A stretch of 57,620 nt of DNA, from positions 1 through 57,620 of IMG/VR virus record IMGVR_UViG_3300028024_000011. One strand, 5' to 3'. Position 1 is the first letter of the stretch; the number at the start of each line of letters is the position of its first letter. The translations under genes and the position numbers were made by a program. This DNA comes from a virus. The notes beneath the pieces are model-generated. The model was not told where the DNA came from. It saw only the letters and a list, made by a program, of their open reading frames with translations, and searched no databases. Below are positions 22,914-29,955 of the stretch, piece by piece.

Positions 22914-23476
22914 TAGGCGAACCTCACCACGGGCCGGCCTAGCAAACTCGCCGCTTCGTCCGGAATGACGTTGCTCGTTGTGTAAGTCACTGAATAGTCG
23001 CCGGGTACCGAGAACGACTTGATACCCGAGCGCTCGTCAGGCTTGAACAGCAACAGGCCGGCCGCGATCAACTCGGCCGCGTATTTGATGTGCGCCGGCA
23101 CGGTCTGAGCCGTGACGTACGTGATCGTGGCACGCATACCATCGGCCGCGGCTACCAGTAGCTCACCGGTTGCCGCGTCGAGCAGTTCGTACGATGTGCC
23201 GGCTATCAGTGCGTTCGCTGTCGCGCCGATGGCCACATCACGAACTGATACAGACGTCACGGACTGCACCGGCGGATGTGCAAGGAACAGACGGCCGCCA
23301 CTCACGGTAGCCATCTCGTTCGACACAGTAGCCGGGCCACCCATCCACGACTTGCCCGTCCGACGATCGATCAGCGCGGTTGCCGTATCGATCGCTGTTT
23401 GGGCTTGCGCGGTCTCAGCGGTGGTCAGTGACCGCTGTAGGAACGTCTGTAGGTCAGTCGTCGTGATGTATGCCAT
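22913..23476 (-). CDS. Head-tail connector (gp6-like adaptor), 187 aa
   Basis: It opens with the all-helical adaptor pattern (YITTTDLQTFLQRSLTTAET, AIDTATALIDRRTGKSW) followed by a beta-rich part (LAHPPVQSVTSVSVRD, SFSVPGDYSVTYTT), as in HK97 gp6-like proteins that bind the portal ring. Confidence 0.85.
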   Translation of the reverse strand: MAYITTTDLQTFLQRSLTTAETAQAQTAIDTATALIDRRTGKSWMGGPATVSNEMATVSGGRLFLAHPPVQSVTSVSVRDVAIGATANALIAGTSYELLDAATGELLVAAADGMRATITYVTAQTVPAHIKYAAELIAAGLLLFKPDERSGIKSFSVPGDYSVTYTTSNVIPDEAASLLGRPVVRFA

Positions 23477-23489
23477 CAGCGCTCAGCCC

Positions 23490-24242
23490 TCAGTTGCTAC
23501 CGCGTCGGCGTGGTTCGATCCGCCCGGCCGAGCCCGGCTGTGGCGCCTGAACGGCCTTATCAGCCGGTGCATCGTCCACGGCCTTGCTGTCGGTGCCGCT
23601 GTCACCGTCAGACGCCTCCGATTGCTCCTGGGCGTCGCTTGGCGCTTCGTTGCTGTCCGTCGTGGTGTCTGACGCGTCGTCGTCGTTCTTGCCCTCAGAT
23701 TCGCCGCTGTCGTCGTCCGTGTTGTCGGCCGGCAACGGTGCGCCATCTGTGGTGTGCGAGCCCTGCCCGAGATCCGTGCCCATGTCGGCCGGCGACTCAA
23801 CGACGGTTGCCCCGGTCAGCACCGGCGACGTGCTGGCGACCGTATGCGAGCCTTGCCCCAGATCGGTACCGGTGTCGGCCGGCGTGATAGTCACGGTAGC
23901 CGCCGCGTCAGTGGACGGCATCGGCGTGATAGCTCGCGCGGATCGCCGCGTCGGGATGATTCGATCCGGTGCCAACGCGGCTTCAAGCGCGCTCGGGCCC
24001 GGCGTGTGCTTCGTCTCAACGATCACGCCGAGTCCGGCCTTTACAGCCGCTTCGGCATCCTCGCGGCTCAGTTGCCGCATGTCGCGCGGCCCAAACTGGA
24101 CGGCCACAAGCTCAGCCATGTTACCCCCTGGTGTGACGATCGCGGATGGCGTATCAACCGGATGGATAGCGCTCGACGTGGGACCACCACACGCCGCGCC
24201 ATCCGCTTTGCACAGCGGGCAGTGGTCCCCGTCGAATGACAT
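23490..24242 (-). CDS. Structural-region protein with zinc-like N-terminus, disordered acidic tail and RIIP motif, 250 aa
   Basis: It begins MSFDGDHCPLCKADGAACGG (a possible Cys site). A second start at 24119 (MAELVAVQFGPRDMRQL) has a stronger ribosome binding site, AGGGGGTAAC, so two products are possible. Then comes APDRIIPTRRSAR (the motif shared by ten proteins here), a duplicated GTDLGQGSHT segment and an acidic Ser/Asp/Glu tail ending in RRRGSN. TGATG overlap with the preceding gene. Function unknown. Confidence 0.75.
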   Translation of the reverse strand: MSFDGDHCPLCKADGAACGGPTSSAIHPVDTPSAIVTPGGNMAELVAVQFGPRDMRQLSREDAEAAVKAGLGVIVETKHTPGPSALEAALAPDRIIPTRRSARAITPMPSTDAAATVTITPADTGTDLGQGSHTVASTSPVLTGATVVESPADMGTDLGQGSHTTDGAPLPADNTDDDSGESEGKNDDDASDTTTDSNEAPSDAQEQSEASDGDSGTDSKAVDDAPADKAVQAPQPGSAGRIEPRRRGSN

Positions 24243-24613
24243 CAGGACTCCGCGGTCCACGTGCCGGTGTAGCCGACGCACGCCCAGGAACCGGCCTCGA
24301 AACAGGCCAGATGGACGGATTCCCCAACCGCGTCGGCACTCAGGTACTTGCCGGCCGCGCCGGGCACGCCGGACGATGGCAGACTGATCGTCTCGGTACC
24401 GTTCGGATCAATCCGCAACTCGAATGCCTCACGCACGCCGAAATAGACGTGCATGCCGGGCTGAGACGCCGGCAGCGCCAGCGTGATCACGCCTGACGCG
24501 CCGTTGTTGGAATGGAACGTCTGCATATCGTTGTGGGTGAGCGTCGCGTTCGCGGTGTGCTCGACGGTATCGAGCCGTCCGCGCCCGTTCAGCGTCTCGG
24601 ATGGGTAGCCCAT
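24242..24613 (-). CDS. Putative head decoration or fibre protein, 123 aa
   Basis: MGYPSETLNGRGRLDTVEHT... is beta-rich with repeated Gly/Thr/Asn (LTHNDMQTFHSNNGASGVIT; LRIDPNGTETISLP) and a Trp-rich end. A GGAGGCACCG ribosome binding site fits strong expression. Its place right after the capsid genes favours a surface protein; no family was recognised. Confidence 0.75.
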   Translation of the reverse strand: MGYPSETLNGRGRLDTVEHTANATLTHNDMQTFHSNNGASGVITLALPASQPGMHVYFGVREAFELRIDPNGTETISLPSSGVPGAAGKYLSADAVGESVHLACFEAGSWACVGYTGTWTAES

Positions 24614-24625
24614 CGGTGCCTCCGA

Positions 24626-24647
24626 AATGTCATCTCAGGATGACATT
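24626..24647. repeat. Junction palindrome, copy 5
   Basis: 9-bp arms, loop TCAG, between the two small head genes (stop 24659, start 24613). Confidence 0.9.
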
Positions 24648-24658
24648 GTTCCGCGCGA

Positions 24659-25123
24659 TTAGCTGATGGTCGGGTTTGCCGAGCCGCGGAAGTGGACGAC
24701 GTACGGAACCGCGATATCCGCCGTGATGTCGGCAGAGAACACGGCCTCAACGCGGACGCCTTGCGGGCCGACAGTGCCGGCCACGAGCCGCTGTGCCCGA
24801 TTGGCCGCGTTCGTGCCGGACAACGCGGCTTCGTTGTACGCCTCGCGCCGCCAGTTCGTCCCATCGATCTTGCGACTGAGAGCAAACTGCGCGGTGATGG
24901 TGGACTCGACGGCCGCGAATCCGTTGGTAGCCTTTGCCAGATCCAGGATGATCTCGACGTCGTTCAGCACGACGCCGGCCGGTGGCGTGATGGTCAGGAT
25001 TGCGAACGCGGACGTCTCTGTCTGCGCGGCATCCGAGATCGTCGCGGTACCAGTCAGCACCTTTGGCATGGTGTATGCCTGAATCACGCTCGACTGGCTC
25101 AGGTTCGTATCGGCGTAGCCCAT
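24659..25123 (-). CDS. Putative capsid decoration (cement) protein, 154 aa
   Basis: First gene after the major capsid protein and a hairpin. Its composition (Ala/Thr/Val-rich strands: FAILTITPPAGVVLNDVEII) is that of a head decoration protein. It shares the opening MGY with the next gene, with weak similarity otherwise. SD GGGAGC. Confidence 0.7.
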   Translation of the reverse strand: MGYADTNLSQSSVIQAYTMPKVLTGTATISDAAQTETSAFAILTITPPAGVVLNDVEIILDLAKATNGFAAVESTITAQFALSRKIDGTNWRREAYNEAALSGTNAANRAQRLVAGTVGPQGVRVEAVFSADITADIAVPYVVHFRGSANPTIS

Positions 25124-25136
25124 CTGATGCTCCCAT

Positions 25137-25158
25137 CGCCGGGCCGCTCGGCCCGGCG
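25137..25158 (-). terminator. Hairpin after the major capsid gene
   Basis: CGCCGGGCC (25137-25145) pairs with GGCCCGGCG (25150-25158). Such hairpins commonly stabilise or terminate capsid messages. Confidence 0.6.
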
Positions 25159-25175
25159 TGATGATCCGCCGTCGA

Positions 25176-26501
25176 TTACGGCGTGATGTCGGTCCGCACG
25201 ATCGAGACGGGGCGAATCACACCCATCGCGGCGCGAGCCACCGCCATGATTGCCACGAGCCGTCTGAGAAAGAAGTCCGCGTGCGCGTTCGTGGACTGAA
25301 TCGACGTCTGCTGACGATCCCAGACGACGACGGTACGGAAGTTGCCGACCATCGGCCGCCCTTCCGTGACGCCCTCGTTCTCGACAACCGGCAGACCCCA
25401 CAGCCGCGGTGTCCCCATCACGGACGGGCCGCCGAAGTAGTACCGATTCTCGTTGTCCGTCAGGAGATCGATCGATTCCCAGTCGTTGGGGTGCATCAGG
25501 TACGCGGTCGCGCTCGTGCGGCCCACCGTGCGAACGAGCGTCCGGGCCTTGCGGAGTGTGGTCAGCACGTCCGTTGCAAACGGCTGCAACTGAAGCCCGG
25601 ATGTGTTCTCAATGCCGGTGAAGTTGTCGCCCACGCCGTTGCCGCTGATGACCTGATTCTCGAAAGACTCCTGTACGCCGAACGTCAGGAAATTGTCGAT
25701 AAGCGTCTGCATCTGGCCGGCGTCGTCCAGCGCGCGAGTGGTCGCCGGAATCCAGTGCCCGATGTCCTTGACCGGCGTTTGCACCTGCACGAGCGCCAGA
25801 CCGGACTCCGGCAGCATGCCCGAGCTACCAGACGTGGCCGTAGCCTCGCCCACGACGGCCGCGTTGTTCGTCTCGCTGGTCTCCTGGACGTACTCCACGG
25901 TATCACTGTTCGTCTGACCGATAGTGATGATGTCCCGGATGTTGAGCGGACGACGGCCGAGCAGATCGAGCCCGGCCTGAATGTCTGGGAACACGAGCGC
26001 GCCGCCGGACGTGTTCGACGCGCCGGTGACGAGATCCTTCCAGCCCATCCCGAGCAGTTCTTTTAGGCCAACGTCCGGGATGTCGACGGCCGGGCTCGTG
26101 AACTGAAAGCCCTTGGCGGCCGTCGCATTCAGGCGCGGCCGGATCTCGTGCAGCCACGACTTGAACGCTTCGTCAAGCGTGACAATTTGCCCGATCGTCT
26201 TCCGCGCGCTCGCCTTGCGCCACTCGCTGTCGGACGGGTTGCCGCCGTTGCCCATCCGGGGACGCTGGCCGGTCTGCTGGAAGTCGTTCGTACGCCGCTC
26301 GCCGGCAGTCCTGATGCCCTCAAGCTCTTGCGCCCGTAGCGCCTTCTTTTCGAGCGCTTCGATGTCCTGATTGAGCTTGATAACGGCTTCCTGATCCGGC
26401 TCCGGCATGTCGCCGTCGTGCTCGTCGTCGGCGCGATCGAAGAAAGCCGTAACCTCGCCTTGCTTTGCCTCAATCTCGGCTAGCAGTGCCGCGAGTTTCA
26501 T
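25176..26501 (-). CDS. Major capsid protein, HK97 fold, 441 aa
   Basis: The N-terminal 120 residues are a charged coiled coil (KLNQDIEALEKKALRAQEL), the scaffold-like delta domain usually cleaved by the protease upstream. The body has HK97 hallmarks: LNIRDIITIGQTNSDTVEYV near the start, then EATATSGSSGMLPES, GIENTSGLQ and YYFGGPSVMGTPRLWGLPVV. ATGA overlap with the protease gene. Confidence 0.95.
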   Translation of the reverse strand: MKLAALLAEIEAKQGEVTAFFDRADDEHDGDMPEPDQEAVIKLNQDIEALEKKALRAQELEGIRTAGERRTNDFQQTGQRPRMGNGGNPSDSEWRKASARKTIGQIVTLDEAFKSWLHEIRPRLNATAAKGFQFTSPAVDIPDVGLKELLGMGWKDLVTGASNTSGGALVFPDIQAGLDLLGRRPLNIRDIITIGQTNSDTVEYVQETSETNNAAVVGEATATSGSSGMLPESGLALVQVQTPVKDIGHWIPATTRALDDAGQMQTLIDNFLTFGVQESFENQVISGNGVGDNFTGIENTSGLQLQPFATDVLTTLRKARTLVRTVGRTSATAYLMHPNDWESIDLLTDNENRYYFGGPSVMGTPRLWGLPVVENEGVTEGRPMVGNFRTVVVWDRQQTSIQSTNAHADFFLRRLVAIMAVARAAMGVIRPVSIVRTDITP

Positions 26502-27574
26502 GCTGATACCCCTAGCTCGCGTGCCATCCGTGCCCGCGTGCGATCGAATTGCGAGCGTAGCCGTAGCGTCGTGGTGCGCCCGGACTTACCCGCGTCGTCC
26601 GTTGCCGGTGCTGTCTCAGCGTGGATCGCGTCGAGCAGATCGGCGTGTGACCGCAACCCGGTCACGACTTCCGCGATCTGCGATCGTCGCGTCTCGCTGA
26701 TCTTCCGGCCCTCTCTCGCACGCAACGCCGACCCGGCCTGTGTGCGCTTGACGTACTCTTGCACCACGAGCCCGACCCGGGCCGCGTGCAAGTCGTAACC
26801 GATCCCAATACCCTTGACGGGTACGAAATTCGTTTGCGGCTCAACCTGCCGCATGTCTCCGAGCGTGATGGTACCGTCACTACTCAGCGAGTAGTTGACG
26901 TCCCAGTATTGCGGCTCGTCTAGATCGAGGCGCCACAGCACGGCTACGAAGTGAGACGGGTAAGTCGCGACGGTGTACGCGTACGCGTGCATGCCACCGT
27001 CGCCGGATTGCGCGGACTGGAACTGCTCGGCTAGCCGGTCGCTCAGTTCTTCAAACGAGCCGGACGCGGTACCGTCCATCTCGCCGTAGCACTTTTCGCC
27101 ATCCGTCCGGCCGGCTTTGATGGACTCGGTGTACGTCTCTCGGTTCGCGCCCACCAGGACCGGCGATACCTCGAAGGTTGTGCCCCTGACCAGTTCGGTC
27201 ACGATCAGGTCGCCGCGCTTCGCCGGTCGGGCTTCGAGTACCTGAAACCCGAACGACCATTCCTGAAGCTCGGCCATGTTCTTGACCGTGCGGTACGTGT
27301 CGAGCCCGGCCGTCGTGTCCAGAAAGAACCGGCCGTCCAGCACGGCGCCGGCATCTTCCACACGGATAACGCCCTTGCCTACCGCCAGATCGCCCCACCG
27401 ATGTCCCCATGCCGCGATCGGCACCGGCTGGCCGTCCTCGAAGAACGATGGCAGTGTGACCTCGTTGTCGCTGTCCACGACATCGAACACACTGAACAGT
27501 GCGCGAACGGTGCCGGCTTCGTCGTTCGTCTGGACGCCGCCGGCAGCCTTGAGCGTGACCCGTTTGGTACGCAT
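26498..27574 (-). CDS. Prohead maturation protease (S78/HK97 type) with extra domain, 358 aa
   Basis: Residues 20-150 show the prohead protease pattern: VRALFSVFDVVDSDNEV, His58 in WGHRW, Ser107 in LQEWSFGFQ. Residues about 190-260 (YTVATYPSHFVAVLW, YWDVNYSLSSDGTITLG) are an additional domain I do not know from this family. The C-terminal 80 residues are charged and helical. It processes the capsid delta domain. SD AAAGGGC. Confidence 0.9.
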   Translation of the reverse strand: MRTKRVTLKAAGGVQTNDEAGTVRALFSVFDVVDSDNEVTLPSFFEDGQPVPIAAWGHRWGDLAVGKGVIRVEDAGAVLDGRFFLDTTAGLDTYRTVKNMAELQEWSFGFQVLEARPAKRGDLIVTELVRGTTFEVSPVLVGANRETYTESIKAGRTDGEKCYGEMDGTASGSFEELSDRLAEQFQSAQSGDGGMHAYAYTVATYPSHFVAVLWRLDLDEPQYWDVNYSLSSDGTITLGDMRQVEPQTNFVPVKGIGIGYDLHAARVGLVVQEYVKRTQAGSALRAREGRKISETRRSQIAEVVTGLRSHADLLDAIHAETAPATDDAGKSGRTTTLRLRSQFDRTRARMARELGVSA

Positions 27575-27664
27575 AGACGAAAGCCCTTTCTGTAGCCGGC
27601 TGCCATGCGCCGGTCATCGAAGGGGCTGTGTAGCGCCCGTCTATGTGTGTGTGCGAGCCGTAGC

Positions 27665-27704
27665 CGCGAGCCGTGGCCGCTAACGGACACGGCCACGGCT
27701 CGCG
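27665..27704 (-). terminator. 15-bp hairpin in the leader of the head operon
   Basis: CGCGAGCCGTGGCCG (27665-27679) pairs with CGGCCACGGCTCGCG (27690-27704). It lies between the stop at 27718 and the protease start at 27574, downstream of a TATACT box at 27715-27710, so it could be a 5' stabilising hairpin. Confidence 0.6.
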
Positions 27705-27709
27705 CACTG

Positions 27710-27715
27710 AGTATA
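27710..27715 (-). promoter_or_regulatory. Possible -10 box ahead of the head genes
   Basis: TATACT occurs on the minus strand 136 bases before the protease gene. The candidate -35 17 bases upstream (AGACGG) is poor, and there is no operator word, so this is only a candidate late promoter. Confidence 0.3.
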
Positions 27716-27717
27716 TC

Positions 27718-28035
27718 CTAGCTCGCGCCCCACCGTCTAGAACGGTTCCAACGGCTCGCCGGGTGGCCGTAGGGCCGTTCTACGTCCGTAGCTGACTCTT
27801 CGTCCGTGTCGGCGTTTTGGTAGCCGCTACGGGCCGCGTACGGCTTGTCATCCTGAGATGACATTGTCCCGTCGAGCAGCGATCGTATGTCGATTTTCTC
27901 AGTGTAGAACCGCCGGCAGCGTTTGTCCGCGCACACGATCTCTAAGACCAGCACGTGGCCACGTAGACGCCAGCGCAACGCGAGCCGGTGCCGGCAGACG
28001 TCGTTATCACAATTGACGTCGTGTAACTCGGCCAT
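27718..28035 (-). CDS. Com-like small zinc-ribbon protein with repeat-encoded tail, 105 aa
   Basis: Cys pairs in NCDNDVCRHRL and VCADKRCRRFY, followed by IDIRSLLDG, resemble the Com/zinc-ribbon proteins of phages. TAATG overlap with the preceding gene. The reading frame continues through junction palindrome copy 6 (encoding MSSQDD) for another 40 residues, so the C-terminal part is probably derived from repeat sequence and disordered. Confidence 0.7.
   Translation of the reverse strand: MAELHDVNCDNDVCRHRLALRWRLRGHVLVLEIVCADKRCRRFYTEKIDIRSLLDGTMSSQDDKPYAARSGYQNADTDEESATDVERPYGHPASRWNRSRRWGAS
27846..27863. repeat. Junction palindrome, copy 6 (inside coding sequence)
   Basis: 7-bp arms, loop CTGA, preceded by CGTACGGCT. 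It lies within the C-terminal third of the Com-like gene. Confidence 0.85.
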
Positions 28036-28328
28036 TAGCGGCCAACAATGGCCACCGTGTTGCCCACCCACAGCGGCGACGATCCCCACTCAACGGGCCG
28101 CTTGCCCTGTGGCGTGTCCTCGATCAGTTGCGAGCCGTCAGCGAGGTACGCGTGCAGGATCATCGAACGAAGGATCTTGCCGTCTTCGGTTACCTTCTCG
28201 ATCTTGCGCCCGAGCTTCAGCGTAACTGTCATCAGTCCGTCGTCGCCTACGATCGGTGCCGGCGACTTCGCTACCGTCTGCTTTGGGTACGTACCGCGGA
28301 GCTTCCGTACTTTCGCCTGTCCCATCAT
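28035..28328 (-). CDS. Hypothetical head-region protein, 97 aa
   Basis: ATG 28328 overlaps the previous stop (ATGA) and follows AAGGGGGGC. A basic N-terminus (MMGQAKVRKLRGTYPKQ) is followed by a small beta domain (LMTVTLKLGRKIEKV ... WGSSPLWVGNTVAIVGR). Possibly a minor head protein. Confidence 0.75.
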   Translation of the reverse strand: MMGQAKVRKLRGTYPKQTVAKSPAPIVGDDGLMTVTLKLGRKIEKVTEDGKILRSMILHAYLADGSQLIEDTPQGKRPVEWGSSPLWVGNTVAIVGR

Positions 28329-28606
28329 GCCCCCCTTTTACGATCCTTCAGCCCGGCGCGCAGATTGCGCCGGGCCCGCCAGTCTACCACCCACAACCAC
28401 CGGCCGCGAGCACGGCCTATCACGCCGTCGTGCCACGTCCACACGAACACGTCGCGTCCGATCCGTGTCACGACGTAGCCGGTACCACCATCGGGCAGAT
28501 TGGCGAGTCGGTACACCCATCGATCGTACTCGGCCACGGCTCGCGTGTTCGGACCATGATCGAACTGTGGCGGTGGACGATCCGGCATCGGTGCTTTGTA
28601 CGCCAT
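28325..28606 (-). CDS. Hypothetical protein, 93 aa
   Basis: TGATG overlap with the minor head protein; start 28606 (MAYKAPMPDRPPPQFD...). The middle is beta-rich and aromatic (VFVWTWHDGVIGRARGRWLWVV), the tail strongly basic. No family was recognised. Confidence 0.7.
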   Translation of the reverse strand: MAYKAPMPDRPPPQFDHGPNTRAVAEYDRWVYRLANLPDGGTGYVVTRIGRDVFVWTWHDGVIGRARGRWLWVVDWRARRNLRAGLKDRKRGA

Positions 28607-29241
28607 CAGCCCACCATCCGGATACCGCGTGTCGCCGGCGACTTCCGCCGAGCGATCGTACATTTACAGTTCGCCAGACATTGCCGCATGCCAATAGGCG
28701 TTAGCGTGCCGAGCGGTACCCACTGTCCGCTGAGTGCCGTGCAGTCCGGGCACGATTCGTCGGCGTGTAGGTAATTGCGCTCCTCGTCATAGCCGCGGCT
28801 CGCGTCGTCTCGCGCCCGCACTGTCTCAAACATCACGCGACTGTGCGAGCCATACATGGCGGCCCGGACCGGCAGTCGACCGTCGAGCGGAATAGTCCCG
28901 GCCGCGATGCCGTTGGCAAAGTCGCGCAGATAGCCGTACTGGCCGCGGATCTCGTGACCGATGAATCCCCAGTCGGCCGGCGTCATGGCGCCGCGCCCAC
29001 CATGCGCGGCCACGCCGGCCGCCACGTGTGACGCTTTGATGTTGGCCAGCATGCGCGTCTGCCACTCGGCTAGCGTGATCTGATCGTTTCGTAGCGCTTG
29101 CGTCAGGATGTGATTGTGAATGGCCGCGTTATCCGCCAGCACGTCCACGACGGCCCGTACTTCGGCGTTGCTGATGAATCGGCCCGTTGTCACGTTGCGG
29201 TACGTTCCCGTCCTCGGGTCGTGGTTGAACACGTCCGGCAT
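28606..29241 (-). CDS. Minor head (MuF/SPP1 gp7-like) protein, 211 aa
   Basis: The C-terminal pattern YLHADESCPDCTALSGQW, IGMRQCLANCKCTIARR is typical of phage minor head proteins with a metal-binding Cys cluster. An N-terminal HDPRTGTYRNVTTGRFIS and a helical middle agree. It follows the portal region as usual. TAATG couples it to a short upstream frame. Confidence 0.8.
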   Translation of the reverse strand: MPDVFNHDPRTGTYRNVTTGRFISNAEVRAVVDVLADNAAIHNHILTQALRNDQITLAEWQTRMLANIKASHVAAGVAAHGGRGAMTPADWGFIGHEIRGQYGYLRDFANGIAAGTIPLDGRLPVRAAMYGSHSRVMFETVRARDDASRGYDEERNYLHADESCPDCTALSGQWVPLGTLTPIGMRQCLANCKCTIARRKSPATRGIRMVG

Positions 29242-29422
29242 TAGACTTCCCCTTCGGCCTTGACCGCGCCTTGCTCAGCGTTGCCGGCGCGAGCTTTTCG
29301 AGTACGCGCTGTAGCCCACACGTACAGCGGATGCTGATACGCTGTGGTATCTCGCATGATGTGTGGTGCCGTATCCACGGACTGACGGTAAGGATCGCTC
29401 GTTCAGCCTCGCTCGCGGCCAT
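29129..29422 (-). CDS. Possible Cys-containing protein overlapping the minor head gene, 97 aa
   Basis: ATG 29422 overlaps the previous stop (TGATG). MAASEAERAILTVSPWIRHH... then SCEIPQRISIRCTCG looks protein-like, but the last 38 codons run inside the start of the minor head gene and become basic low-complexity. A competing frame (29241-29357) ends exactly at that gene's start. Either one is real, or the first half of this frame joins the second by a sequence or ribosomal shift. Confidence 0.4.
   Translation of the reverse strand: MAASEAERAILTVSPWIRHHTSCEIPQRISIRCTCGLQRVLEKLAPATLSKARSRPKGKSNAGRVQPRPEDGNVPQRDNGPIHQQRRSTGRRGRAGG
29241..29357 (-). CDS. Competing short frame, 38 aa
   Basis: MRDTTAYQHPLYVWATARTR, continuing KARAGNAEQGAVKAEGEV, then TAATG into the minor head gene, the same coupling as at other junctions. 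No ribosome binding site was seen for its own start. See the overlapping frame at 29129-29422. Confidence 0.4.
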   Translation of the reverse strand: MRDTTAYQHPLYVWATARTRKARAGNAEQGAVKAEGEV

Positions 29423-29640
29423 CAGTTCATCCGTCCGTACGCATTCATCAGACCGGGTTCGGGAGCAAGCACGAACGGCGGCCAGTCCCTCAGGTCGCGC
29501 TCGTGGCCCGGCTCGACAATATGCCGACTGCCACACGCGACACACGTCTCCGGTAGGTTGCCGGTGCCAATCAGGCCGGGTACGGCCAGCGAGGTACCGT
29601 ACGAACCACAGTCCGCGCAATAGAACCGCATGCCGTTCAT
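29422..29640 (-). CDS. Small zinc-ribbon protein, 72 aa
   Basis: ATGA overlap gives start 29640 (MNGMRFYCADCGSYGTS...). Two CxxC knuckles (YCADCG, TCVACGSRH) form a classic zinc ribbon. The C-terminal half is Pro-rich. Role unknown. Confidence 0.75.
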   Translation of the reverse strand: MNGMRFYCADCGSYGTSLAVPGLIGTGNLPETCVACGSRHIVEPGHERDLRDWPPFVLAPEPGLMNAYGRMN

Positions 29641-29930
29641 CGCGCCCACCACGGCCGCCGTAGGCCGTCGTCCCATCGCTGGCGCGGCGCCCCGCGCACC
29701 GTATCAGCCTCGAAGCAAGCGGGCACATCGTGTTGAGTTGCGACAAACGCGTTTAGCGCTTCGGCCGTGCGCGCTATAGACGCGGCAAACACTAGTATTC
29801 CGTGGCCGGTGCAGTAGCCGAAGCGCGCGGCGATCGTAGCTGACGTATCATCGGATATACCCAACGCTGTAGCGCGTCCGGCGTAAAGCTCGGCGTGATC
29901 CGGCCCGTTAGCGCAGCACTCTCTACACAT
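29637..29930 (-). CDS. Hypothetical Cys-containing protein after the portal, 97 aa
   Basis: MCRECCANGPDHAELYAG... has a Cys cluster at the N-terminus, then an alpha/beta part (RFGYCTGHGILVFAASIA). CAGGGGGACAG precedes ATG 29930. No family was recognised. Confidence 0.75.
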   Translation of the reverse strand: MCRECCANGPDHAELYAGRATALGISDDTSATIAARFGYCTGHGILVFAASIARTAEALNAFVATQHDVPACFEADTVRGAPRQRWDDGLRRPWWAR

Positions 29931-29955
29931 CGCCTGTCCCCCTGTTGTTCGCGAG

